Shown: one piece after another, positions 1-5,848 of the stretch | How positions within the stretch are numbered: the stretch's first letter is position 1 | Layout of the letters: each line of letters opens with the position of its first letter | Assembly (NCBI GenBank): GCA_964344965.1 | Contig: CAYFPJ010000034.1 | Location: forward strand, 1-5,861 | Direction of reading: 5' to 3' | Length of the DNA stretch: 5,861 nt | Source: UM-FILTER-37-12 sp964344965 | Lineage (GTDB): Bacteria > Patescibacteriota > Patescibacteriia > Magasanikbacterales > UBA922 | Position numbers and translations under genes: made by a program | Notes under the pieces: generated by a model | Seen by the model: only the letters and a program-made list of their open reading frames with translations | Databases searched by the model: none | Told to the model about the DNA's origin: nothing

Positions 1-24
1 CGAAGTCCGTATCATCCCGTTAAT

Positions 25-43
25 CCACCGACGTAGTCGGTGG
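25..43. repeat. Perfect short palindrome (8-bp stem)
   Basis: CCACCGAC, a GTA loop, then GTCGGTGG: a perfect 8-bp GC-rich stem. It is preceded by AAT and followed by T-AATT, so the AT-rich flanks can also pair around a bulge. The same AAT(CC...GG)TA(A/T)T framing surrounds the palindrome at 5818-5837, and the reverse strand of the one at 2730-2749 keeps ATCC...GGTATT. I therefore treat it as a probable, more divergent member of the same family of small intergenic hairpins. Its core is ACGTAGT rather than GCAAGC. No T-tract follows, so it is not a good terminator for rightward transcription. Its role is unknown; it may be a REP-like element or mark the end of an upstream gene outside the window. 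Confidence 0.6.
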
Positions 44-156
44 TAATTAAATTCAGTGTATAACAGAGAGCTGAAAAAATGGGAAAGTGGACAAGAGATA
101 AGAGAGCCTAGCATAAAACGTAAGTAAGAAATAAAAAAATACAAACAGCCTATTAC

Positions 157-184
157 AATATCTCATGAGCCATCATGGGATATT
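157..184 (+). other. 11-bp hairpin abutting the operon promoter; upstream terminator or operator
   Basis: AATATCTCATG (157-167) pairs with CATGGGATATT (174-184), an 11-bp stem with one T-G wobble and a 6-base loop. It is followed by TATTTTG, a modest T-rich tail. It ends only four bases before the -35 box at 189. It could be the intrinsic terminator of a gene lying left of the window, or a dyad-symmetric protein-binding site for the promoter. The stem is fairly AT-rich and the T-tract is interrupted, so either reading is tentative. Confidence 0.4.
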
Positions 185-188
185 TATT

Positions 189-217
189 TTGTCTATGAAA
201 CACAAAGGTGATATACT
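189..217 (+). promoter_or_regulatory. Sigma70-type promoter of the dsbA-like/pilin-like operon
   Basis: A TTGTCT -35 box (189-194) is separated by exactly 17 bp from a TATACT -10 box (212-217). A TG at 209-210 with one base before the hexamer makes it an extended -10. Transcription would start near 223-225, about 14 bases before the ATG at 238. This decides the start of gene 1: the GTG at 208 lies inside the promoter and would not be in the transcript. The uvrA promoter in this window has the same spacing and the same -10 hexamer. Confidence 0.75.
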
Positions 218-237
218 ATCTCCAATCAAAACATTCT

Positions 238-987
238 ATGGACCAACAACTCTACCAGCAAAAAAAGCCTTGGTACAAAACTTTAGCAGGCAGACTATTC
301 CTCTTAGTACTACTTTTGATTACTGTCGGATTTCTAATCTTTGCGTCTTTTGTAGGCTATTACGTCTGGAAAATAAAGACTGGGCAGGGGGCAGAATTGG
401 CTGCACAATTCAATCAAGAATTCAGTGTAGACGCCTCCCTAAACCAACAAAATGCTCAAATTCCTTATCAAGACCCAACTACATCAATAAGACCAAACAA
501 CCCACGACTAGGGAATGCAGTCAGTGGCATAAAAATTATTGCTTTTATCGACTTTGAATGTCCCTTCTGTCAAAAATCGTACCCCATATTTAAAAACGTG
601 GTAGAAAAATATTCTCCAGCAGTAGATATTGTTTTCAAACAATTCCCACTGGCTAGCATTCATCCCAATGCTATTCCAGCTGCCATAGCCTCAGCTTGCG
701 CCGATGAGCAGGATAAATTTTGGGAGTATCATGATCTGATATTTGAAAATAGAAAAGCAGATCAATCTAGTATTGTGTCTTATGCCAGCCAATTAAATTT
801 GAACATGGCACAGTTCCAAACATGCCTCGAATCACAAAAATATAATTTTCTTATAAATCAAGATCTGCAAGATGGCATATCTCTTGGTGTCAGAGGAACT
901 CCAACTTATTTTGTAAATAATATAAAACTGGAAGGTGTAGTTTCAGAAAAAAAATGGGAAGAAACAATCCTCTCGCAATTGCAATAA
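238..987 (+). CDS. Membrane-anchored DsbA-like thioredoxin-fold thiol oxidoreductase
   Basis: Probable thiol-disulfide oxidoreductase of the DsbA/Thioredoxin_4 family, 249 residues from the ATG at 238, acting outside the cytoplasmic membrane. A short basic N-terminus (KKPWYK) precedes one hydrophobic helix (about residues 20-44), then a Gln/Asn-rich linker to about residue 90. The catalytic CPFC motif (residues 108-111) follows a beta strand ending in DFE, as is typical of the family. The cis-proline loop is GTPTYF (Thr-Pro at 221-222). The segment ASACADEQDKFWEYHD and the later TCLES carry the two extra cysteines (154, 196) common in this subgroup. The GTG at 208 would add ten residues but lies in the promoter, so ATG 238 is preferred. 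No clear Shine-Dalgarno sequence is seen. The stop is three bases before the next ATG, implying co-transcription and probably coupled translation. The family is secure; whether it oxidises, reduces or isomerises is not visible, and its partner is inferred from the cysteine-rich neighbour. Confidence 0.9.
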   Translation: MDQQLYQQKKPWYKTLAGRLFLLVLLLITVGFLIFASFVGYYVWKIKTGQGAELAAQFNQEFSVDASLNQQNAQIPYQDPTTSIRPNNPRLGNAVSGIKIIAFIDFECPFCQKSYPIFKNVVEKYSPAVDIVFKQFPLASIHPNAIPAAIASACADEQDKFWEYHDLIFENRKADQSSIVSYASQLNLNMAQFQTCLESQKYNFLINQDLQDGISLGVRGTPTYFVNNIKLEGVVSEKKWEETILSQLQ

Positions 988-990
988 ATT

Positions 991-2520
991 ATGAAAAAAA
1001 TAATCATCCTATCATTATTCTTATTGCTGGCACCAAATATTGCTCAAGCTCAACTTGATCAAAGATGCTGGACCCAAAAAAAGTGTATAGACCAAAGAAA
1101 ACTCGTCAACATAAACCTAAGCGAAGAAGAAATAGCGGACGGATTTTATCAAGGATCAGAAGCTGTGAAAGCTTGTGGTGGCCGGGACGGAAAGACGACA
1201 GATGCAGGTGGAGAAGAAATAGGTTTTTGTCTACCAGTGACTCAGACTGTGACCAAGATTTCTTTTGGTGGACGAAACAGATTTGACAATATTGGAGTAT
1301 TCATACAATACATGTACCGCTACTCTATCACCTTTGCGGGTGTATTGGCAGTGGTCATGCTTATCATCGCTGGATTCACTTGGATGACCTCTGGTGGAAA
1401 TCCAGAAAGAATAACCAGTGCCAAAAAAAGAATTGCTGGCTCACTCATGGGTCTCTTCTTAGCTATCATGTCTTATTCGATCTTAAATTTATTGAACCCT
1501 GCACTAGTGAATTTGCGCTTACCAAATACCTGGATGATTAATACCCAAGGATTAGCACCTCCAAATTGTGTAGACATAGTAGGAAACAAAAAAGTACATG
1601 AACTAACGACCTATGATACCAATCCGAAACAAAAACAAAAATTGAAAGACGAATTCATAGATTCTGAATCTCCAGAATTTGAGACCAATCCTAAGGAAGC
1701 TCAATGTAATCTTGAATATGTGGTACCGAATACTGGTGGACAAACCTGCCTTGGTACTTTTTGTGAAGAAAAATACGGAAGGATAACAACCTGCGCTCTT
1801 CCACCAGAAAAAGATGCTTATGAGTGTTTCGGAGGGAATATAGTGGGAACAATTTATAATAGCAATCCTCTGGCAGACAATCCTTTTGCTGATATTTTCA
1901 CAGAAAACTGGGAATGGGGGTCAAAGGGGTGGGTGCCAGGAGAAATGGATGTGGGAGTAGTGTGTAACAACGGCGACATGGATGCAGAAATTGCAGAAAT
2001 ACCAAGAGCGCAAATAAAAAATGACAAATCCAAAACACAATTCTACTATATACCTGTCTCAGAGGGGCAAATAAAAGCAGCAGAAAAAAAATGTGCAGGA
2101 TACGGCATAAAAGGATTCTTTTTGGATCTATCTTTCAATGAAGCCATCGGTGGTGGTGGAGACGAAGATCACTTTATTGGAAAAAAAGGAGTAGATCTAG
2201 GAGATTGGGAGGTGGGTATAACCGATAGAGGTGCCTTTGTCACCCAGATTAGATACAAAGATATCAGCCAATATTTAATTTCTTTAGAAGAGCTAAAAGA
2301 GGGTATAAGAATAGACATAAATGCTTCCGATGTCTGTGATGTAGACAATAGCGAAGAAGATACAATGCGAGAAAGATGTTATGGCTATCTAGGATTTAAG
2401 AATAAGTCTAAAAAAGAGAGTGCTTCAACTTCTTCAGGGAGTAAATCAAGCGGAACAACAGGAGGTACAAAAAAACCTGAGGCTGACAAAAACAGCGCCT
2501 ATGATGACGTGATCTTCTAG
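991..2520 (+). CDS. Exported cysteine-rich membrane protein with VirB2/TrbC-like pilin core
   Basis: A 509-residue protein I cannot name. A classical Sec signal peptide (residues 1-20, likely cleaved after AQA) fixes the start. A short region with four cysteines (26, 32, 62, 80) precedes two hydrophobic helices (about 112-132 and 148-168) joined by a basic loop with GGNPERITSAKKRIAG. This hairpin is the hallmark of the T4SS pilin-like (VirB2/TrbC-type) proteins common in CPR genomes, which are usually much shorter. The basic loop predicts a cytoplasmic turn, placing both flanks outside. The long C-terminal region (about 170-470) holds ten more cysteines (193, 239, 253, 258, 268, 279, 325, 368, 449, 463) and matches nothing I recognise. 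A Ser/Thr/Gly/Lys-rich tail (about 471-500) ends the protein. It follows the DsbA-like gene by three bases without its own Shine-Dalgarno, and a terminator follows. Likely a cell-surface or envelope protein stabilised by disulfides; a role in secretion, pili or DNA uptake is only inferred from the core. Confidence 0.75.
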   Translation: MKKIIILSLFLLLAPNIAQAQLDQRCWTQKKCIDQRKLVNINLSEEEIADGFYQGSEAVKACGGRDGKTTDAGGEEIGFCLPVTQTVTKISFGGRNRFDNIGVFIQYMYRYSITFAGVLAVVMLIIAGFTWMTSGGNPERITSAKKRIAGSLMGLFLAIMSYSILNLLNPALVNLRLPNTWMINTQGLAPPNCVDIVGNKKVHELTTYDTNPKQKQKLKDEFIDSESPEFETNPKEAQCNLEYVVPNTGGQTCLGTFCEEKYGRITTCALPPEKDAYECFGGNIVGTIYNSNPLADNPFADIFTENWEWGSKGWVPGEMDVGVVCNNGDMDAEIAEIPRAQIKNDKSKTQFYYIPVSEGQIKAAEKKCAGYGIKGFFLDLSFNEAIGGGGDEDHFIGKKGVDLGDWEVGITDRGAFVTQIRYKDISQYLISLEELKEGIRIDINASDVCDVDNSEEDTMRERCYGYLGFKNKSKKESASTSSGSKSSGTTGGTKKPEADKNSAYDDVIF

Positions 2521-2540
2521 ACTTATTTATGAGAAAATAA

Positions 2541-2580
2541 AAAAATACTCCGCGATAAACTCCGGAGTATTTTTGTTTTG
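2541..2580 (+). terminator. Intrinsic terminator of the two-gene operon, probably bidirectional
   Basis: AAAAATACTCCG (2541-2552) and CGGAGTATTTTT (2563-2574) are perfectly complementary over 12 bp with a 10-base loop. The sequence continues GTTTTG, giving a T-rich tail. It begins 20 bases after the stop codon of the pilin-like gene. The A-run on the left arm means the reverse strand also ends in a T-run, so leftward transcripts could stop here too. Confidence 0.88.
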
Positions 2581-2668
2581 TATTTATATCATAATAACAT
2601 CTTTTCTCAACGATAATCATTTTCGGTCTATATAAAAAAATTATTAAATCTTTAAGCGGTTTTATTCC

Positions 2669-2684
2669 TCGATGCTTGCATCGA
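2669..2684. repeat. GCTTGC-core palindrome, copy 1 of the intergenic pair
   Basis: TCGATGCTTGCATCGA is a perfect 7-bp inverted repeat around TT, or a 6-bp stem with a CTTG loop. The outer bases CC (2667-2668) no longer match the AA at 2685-2686, as if an original CC...GG end had decayed on one side. It shares the GCTTGC centre with 2730-2749 and, on the opposite strand, with 5818-5837. No coding capacity; probably a REP-like hairpin. Confidence 0.6.
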
Positions 2685-2691
2685 AAAAGTG

Positions 2692-2788
2692 AAAACTAAC
2701 ATTGGTTGAAATAAGATTTTCTGCCAATACCCCGCAGCTTGCTGCGGGGATGGCCCGATGAAGTCTTACTTAAACCAAATTTACTTTT
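2692..2788. repeat. Long nested imperfect inverted repeat upstream of uvrA
   Basis: The arms 2702-2716 and 2764-2778 match as inverted repeats at 13 of 15 positions. Weaker AT-rich pairing continues outward to 2692/2788, where the 25-base arms match at 20 positions. It also continues inward, with TTTT at 2717-2720 against GAAG at 2760-2763 through two T-G wobbles. Further in, GCCA (2723-2726) pairs with TGGC (2751-2754), and the tip is the perfect 20-base palindrome at 2730-2749. Nearly the whole 77-base core folds on itself. It lies between the operon terminator and the uvrA promoter. It could be a small non-autonomous mobile element, a REP-type unit or a structured RNA; the sequence alone does not decide. 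Confidence 0.55.
2730..2749. repeat. GCTTGC-core palindrome, copy 2 of the intergenic pair
   Basis: CCCCGCAGCTTGCTGCGGGG is a perfect 9-bp inverted repeat around TT (8-bp stem with a CTTG loop), markedly GC-rich in an AT-rich setting. Read on the reverse strand it is ATCCCC...GGGGTATT, the same framing as the palindrome at 5818-5837. No T-tract follows on the + strand, so it is not a good rightward terminator. It forms the tip of the larger inverted repeat 2692-2788. Confidence 0.7.
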
Positions 2789-2819
2789 ATTAACAAATTT
2801 TCCAGGATTACGACGACGA

Positions 2820-2848
2820 TTGACTTACCACCAAAAGACATGTATACT
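2820..2848 (+). promoter_or_regulatory. Sigma70-type promoter of uvrA, predicted leaderless
   Basis: A TTGACT -35 box (2820-2825), 17-bp spacer and TATACT -10 box (2843-2848) give a near-consensus promoter. The uvrA ATG begins at 2857, only 8 bases after the -10 box. Transcription would start between about 2854 and 2857, leaving an untranslated leader of zero to three bases and no room for a Shine-Dalgarno sequence. The gene would therefore be translated from a leaderless mRNA unless another promoter lies upstream. Confidence 0.8.
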
Positions 2849-2856
2849 AATGCATT

Positions 2857-5700
2857 ATGAAAAACATCACCATCACAAACGCTCGAGTAAATAACCTAAA
2901 AAATATTTCGCTCGAGATTCCAAAAAATAAACTGACCGTCATCACAGGTCTTTCTGGATCAGGGAAGTCTTCCTTGGCCTTTGACACTATCTATGCAGAA
3001 GGACAACGTCGCTATGCAGAAAGTCTCAATGCATATGCCAGACAATTCATGGACTTGCAAGATAAGCCAGACGTGGACGACATCCAAGGCCTATCCCCCA
3101 CTATCGCCATTGATCAAAAAACTATTTCTCAAAATCCCAGATCCACAGTGGGGACAACTACTGAAATTTATGATTATCTGCGACTGCTCTTTGCTCGTAT
3201 CGGAACACAATTCTGCCCTGACTGCAATACCAAAATCGAACAATCTACCACAGGAAAAATTACAGAAAAAATCAGAGGTATTGCTCGCGAAAGCAATCAA
3301 GTAACAATACTGGCTCCAGTAATAAAACAACAAACAATAAAAATGAGGCAGATCCTGGCCCAGCTAGAGCAGACTGGCCACAATCGCATTCGCATAAATG
3401 GTCTGGAACAAGATTTGATAGTCCTAAAAAAAATGAAATCTCCCAAAGACAGAATTTATGATATTGATATAGTAATAGGAAAAATTGAAAACATAAAAAA
3501 ACAAAATATAAAAATATTAATAGACAAAGCACTTGAACTAAGCAATGGATCAATAATTGTAGTGGACGAAAATACTGGAGAAGAATATGACTACTCTCTC
3601 AATCCACACTGTAAGCAATGTTCAAAAAGTTTTGTCCCAATTGAGTCACGAACATTCAGCTTCAACAGTCCATATGGAGCTTGCCAACGATGCTCAGGAC
3701 TAGGGAGAACATTGGAGGTGGATCCAGAACTTATCATCCCAAATCCTCGCCTAACTCTAGCAGAAGGAGCAATACAGCCATGGACCAGAATTGTGGGTAA
3801 TCAAAATATTTATCAAAAATTATTAAAAACAGTGGCTGAAACCCACAATTTTTCTATCCACGTGCCGGCAAAAGAATTGCCAAAACACGTCATGGATATC
3901 CTCTACTACGGCACTGATGGACAAAAATACAAAATTGGTGAAAAAATAATGCATTTTGAGGGGGTAGTTCCAAATCTAGTAACCCGCCACGCAGAGACAA
4001 ATTCTGACTACGTAAGAAAAGAAATAGAAAGTTACATGCGTGAACACATTTGCTCAGTCTGTAAGGGAAAAAGACTGAAACCAGAATCACTATCAATAAA
4101 AATAATGGATTATGGAATATCTGACATAGCAGAAATGAATGTAGAAGAGGCTCAAGAAATATTTAATAATTTTGCTGATGCTGCCAAAGAAAAAAAAGTG
4201 GCGGGGAAGAAAAACAAATTATCTGAAGAAAAAAAAGTAATCTCTGCTCCAATAATAAAAGAAATAAAAAATAGATTGGGAAATTTGATGCAAGTCGGAT
4301 TATACTATCTATCCCTAGACAGATCTGTAAATACACTATCTGGAGGTGAAGCACAAAGAGTGCGCCTCTCTACCCAGCTCTCTACAGGATTGACTGGTGT
4401 GATTTACATCCTTGACGAACCTTCTATCGGTCTTCACTCCAAAGATAATGAAAAATTAATTGGCACTCTAAAACAGTTGCGTGATCTAGGAAATACCGTG
4501 ATAGTAGTAGAGCATGACGAACAAATGATGAACGAAGCTGATCACATCGTAGACATCGGACCTGGAGCTGGAATATATGGTGGAGAAGTAGTAGCAAGTG
4601 GCACTGCCATGAAAATCAAAAAAAACAAAAAATCTCAAACTGGATTATTTTTGTCAGGAAGCGAAAAAATTCGCCCACCCAAAAAAACTAGAAAAGGAAA
4701 CAAAAAAACAATTGACATTATAGGTGCAAAAGCATTCAACTTGAAAAACATAGACGTCTCCATCCCACTCGCAACCCTGACATGTGTAACTGGTGTGTCT
4801 GGGTCTGGAAAATCTACTTTGATAATAGATATATTGAGCAAAGCTTTGCACAAAAAATTCTACAGAGCAAAAGCAAAACCAGGTCTACACAAAAAAATAA
4901 ATGGGGTGTCAAATATAAACAAAATAATCTCTATCGATCAAACACCGATCGGCAGGACACCGCGTAGTAATCCCGCTACTTACACTGGATTATTCACTAC
5001 TATTCGTGACATCTTTACAGAAGTTCCAGAAGCAAAAATGCGCGGCATGGACGCTGGAAAATTTAGTTTCAATGTCAAAGGAGGTGGAAGATGTGAAGCT
5101 TGCGCAGGACAAGGGTACATCTGCATACCTATGCAATTTTTGTCAGATGTGTTTGTAGAATGTAATGAATGCCACGGCAAAAGATACAACCAGGAAACTC
5201 TTGAAATACACCATCGAGGAAAAACAATAGCTGATGTATTGGACATGACTGTAGAGGAGGCTTATGCATTTTTTGTACACATACCCACCATCGCTGACAA
5301 ACTAAGAATAATTCGTGATGTAGGGCTTGGATATATACATCTCGGTCAGTCTGCCACCACACTTTCAGGAGGTGAAGCACAACGCATCAAGCTAGCCACA
5401 GAATTATCACGTAGATCAACAGGAAATACTCTGTACATACTAGACGAACCAACCACAGGACTTCATTTTGCAGACATACAAAGACTACTAGACATATTGA
5501 ATAAATTGGTAGACAAAGGAAACACCGTACTTATAATTGAGCACAATCTAGACATCATAAAATCTGCTGACTGGATCATAGATCTTGGTCCAGAAGGAGG
5601 TAAAAAAGGAGGAGAACTTGTAGCGTCAGGTCCTCCAAAAGAAATAGTAAAAAACAAAAAAAGTTGGACAAGCAAATACCTGAAAGAAGCTCTAAAATGA
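2857..5700 (+). CDS. uvrA: Excinuclease ABC subunit A (UvrA)
   Basis: DNA-damage sensor of nucleotide excision repair, which as a dimer with UvrB scans DNA and loads UvrB at lesions. The 947 residues are the usual full length, with two ABC ATPase modules. Module I has Walker A GLSGSGKSS (31-39), signature LSGGEAQR (494-501), Walker B ending in DE (520-521) and H-loop His553. Module II has Walker A GVSGSGKST (646-654), signature LSGGEAQR (836-843), Walker B DE (863-864) and His896. Zinc-finger cysteines are complete: C252/C255/C276/C279 and C746/C749/C769/C772, with further CxxC pairs at 120/123 and 399/402. The N-terminus (ITITNARVNNLKNISLEIP) is normal for the family, so ATG 2857 is right although it has no Shine-Dalgarno. 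A Lys-rich stretch (about 440-462), apparently a little longer than usual, precedes the signature of module I. The gene has its own promoter; uvrB and uvrC are not in the window. It looks intact and functional. Confidence 0.98.
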   Translation: MKNITITNARVNNLKNISLEIPKNKLTVITGLSGSGKSSLAFDTIYAEGQRRYAESLNAYARQFMDLQDKPDVDDIQGLSPTIAIDQKTISQNPRSTVGTTTEIYDYLRLLFARIGTQFCPDCNTKIEQSTTGKITEKIRGIARESNQVTILAPVIKQQTIKMRQILAQLEQTGHNRIRINGLEQDLIVLKKMKSPKDRIYDIDIVIGKIENIKKQNIKILIDKALELSNGSIIVVDENTGEEYDYSLNPHCKQCSKSFVPIESRTFSFNSPYGACQRCSGLGRTLEVDPELIIPNPRLTLAEGAIQPWTRIVGNQNIYQKLLKTVAETHNFSIHVPAKELPKHVMDILYYGTDGQKYKIGEKIMHFEGVVPNLVTRHAETNSDYVRKEIESYMREHICSVCKGKRLKPESLSIKIMDYGISDIAEMNVEEAQEIFNNFADAAKEKKVAGKKNKLSEEKKVISAPIIKEIKNRLGNLMQVGLYYLSLDRSVNTLSGGEAQRVRLSTQLSTGLTGVIYILDEPSIGLHSKDNEKLIGTLKQLRDLGNTVIVVEHDEQMMNEADHIVDIGPGAGIYGGEVVASGTAMKIKKNKKSQTGLFLSGSEKIRPPKKTRKGNKKTIDIIGAKAFNLKNIDVSIPLATLTCVTGVSGSGKSTLIIDILSKALHKKFYRAKAKPGLHKKINGVSNINKIISIDQTPIGRTPRSNPATYTGLFTTIRDIFTEVPEAKMRGMDAGKFSFNVKGGGRCEACAGQGYICIPMQFLSDVFVECNECHGKRYNQETLEIHHRGKTIADVLDMTVEEAYAFFVHIPTIADKLRIIRDVGLGYIHLGQSATTLSGGEAQRIKLATELSRRSTGNTLYILDEPTTGLHFADIQRLLDILNKLVDKGNTVLIIEHNLDIIKSADWIIDLGPEGGKKGGELVASGPPKEIVKNKKSWTSKYLKEALK

Positions 5701-5710
5701 AATTGAGAAT

Positions 5711-5740
5711 AAGATACACCTGATAAATGTTTTGTATCTT
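5711..5740 (+). other. Weak hairpin just after uvrA
   Basis: AAGATACA (5711-5718) and TGTATCTT (5733-5740) form a perfect 8-bp AT-rich stem with a 14-base loop, starting 10 bases after the uvrA stop. The following bases are CTAAACAAG with no T-tract, so it is not a convincing intrinsic terminator. It may protect the 3' end of the mRNA or be chance in AT-rich sequence. Confidence 0.35.
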
Positions 5741-5817
5741 CTAAACAAGCCTACAAACGCCTGCTTTACCGCCCAACATAGTTGGAAATTTCAAAACTTC
5801 TTTTCACAATAAAGAAT

Positions 5818-5848
5818 CCCCGGGGCAAGCCCCGGGGTATTTTGTTTT
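5818..5848 (+). terminator. GCAAGC-core GC-rich palindrome with T-rich tail; possible uvrA terminator
   Basis: CCCCGGGGCAAGCCCCGGGG (5818-5837) is a perfect 9-bp inverted repeat around AA. It is followed by TATTTTGTTTT, similar to the tail of the terminator at 2541-2580. A strong GC stem plus T-rich run fits an intrinsic terminator for rightward transcription from uvrA, 117 bases after its stop. The stem also shares the GCAAGC centre and AAT...TATT framing with the other small palindromes of the window, so it may be a repeat-family member serving as a terminator. Confidence 0.6.

Larger units (their letters stand above)
2521..2856. other. 336-base intergenic region with terminator, hairpins and uvrA promoter
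   Basis: No gene is supported here on either strand. In order it holds the operon terminator (2541-2580), about 90 bases of featureless AT-rich sequence, a 16-base GCTTGC-core palindrome (2669-2684), a long imperfect inverted repeat whose tip is a 20-base GCTTGC-core palindrome (2692-2788), and the uvrA promoter (2820-2848). I see no tRNA, rRNA or recognisable riboswitch and no obvious LexA-type operator next to the uvrA promoter. Confidence 0.7.

Noticed and set aside
79..111. Ten-codon open frame starting ATGGGAAAG
   Set aside because: Too short to support, with no promoter or family evidence; expected by chance.
204..212. AAAGGTGAT, a Shine-Dalgarno-like string
   Set aside because: It lies in the promoter spacer and -10 region, about 26 bases before the ATG at 238, and would not be in the predicted transcript.
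208..237. GTG start giving a ten-residue longer DsbA-like protein
   Set aside because: The GTG falls within the promoter, and the N-terminus from ATG 238 already looks normal for the family.
165..557. 130-codon + strand frame overlapping the start of the DsbA-like gene
   Set aside because: It lies in another frame over a well-supported thioredoxin-fold gene, has no recognisable domain, and its start sits upstream of the promoter.
2583..2610. Possible minus-strand promoter (TTGAGA, 16 bp, TATAAA)
   Set aside because: It would fire straight into the bidirectional terminator at 2541-2574 and drive no gene; in such AT-rich sequence a match of this quality is likely by chance.
2408..2620. 70-codon minus-strand frame overlapping the end of the pilin-like gene
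   Set aside because: Antisense shadow covering the Ser/Lys-rich tail and the terminator, with no domain or coding character.
4980..5246. Minus-strand open frames inside uvrA
   Set aside because: Shadows of a highly conserved gene in other frames; none has a recognisable product.
5773..5785. CCAAC-ATA-GTTGG small hairpin after uvrA
   Set aside because: Only 5 bp with no T-tract and no matching copy elsewhere in the window; likely chance.
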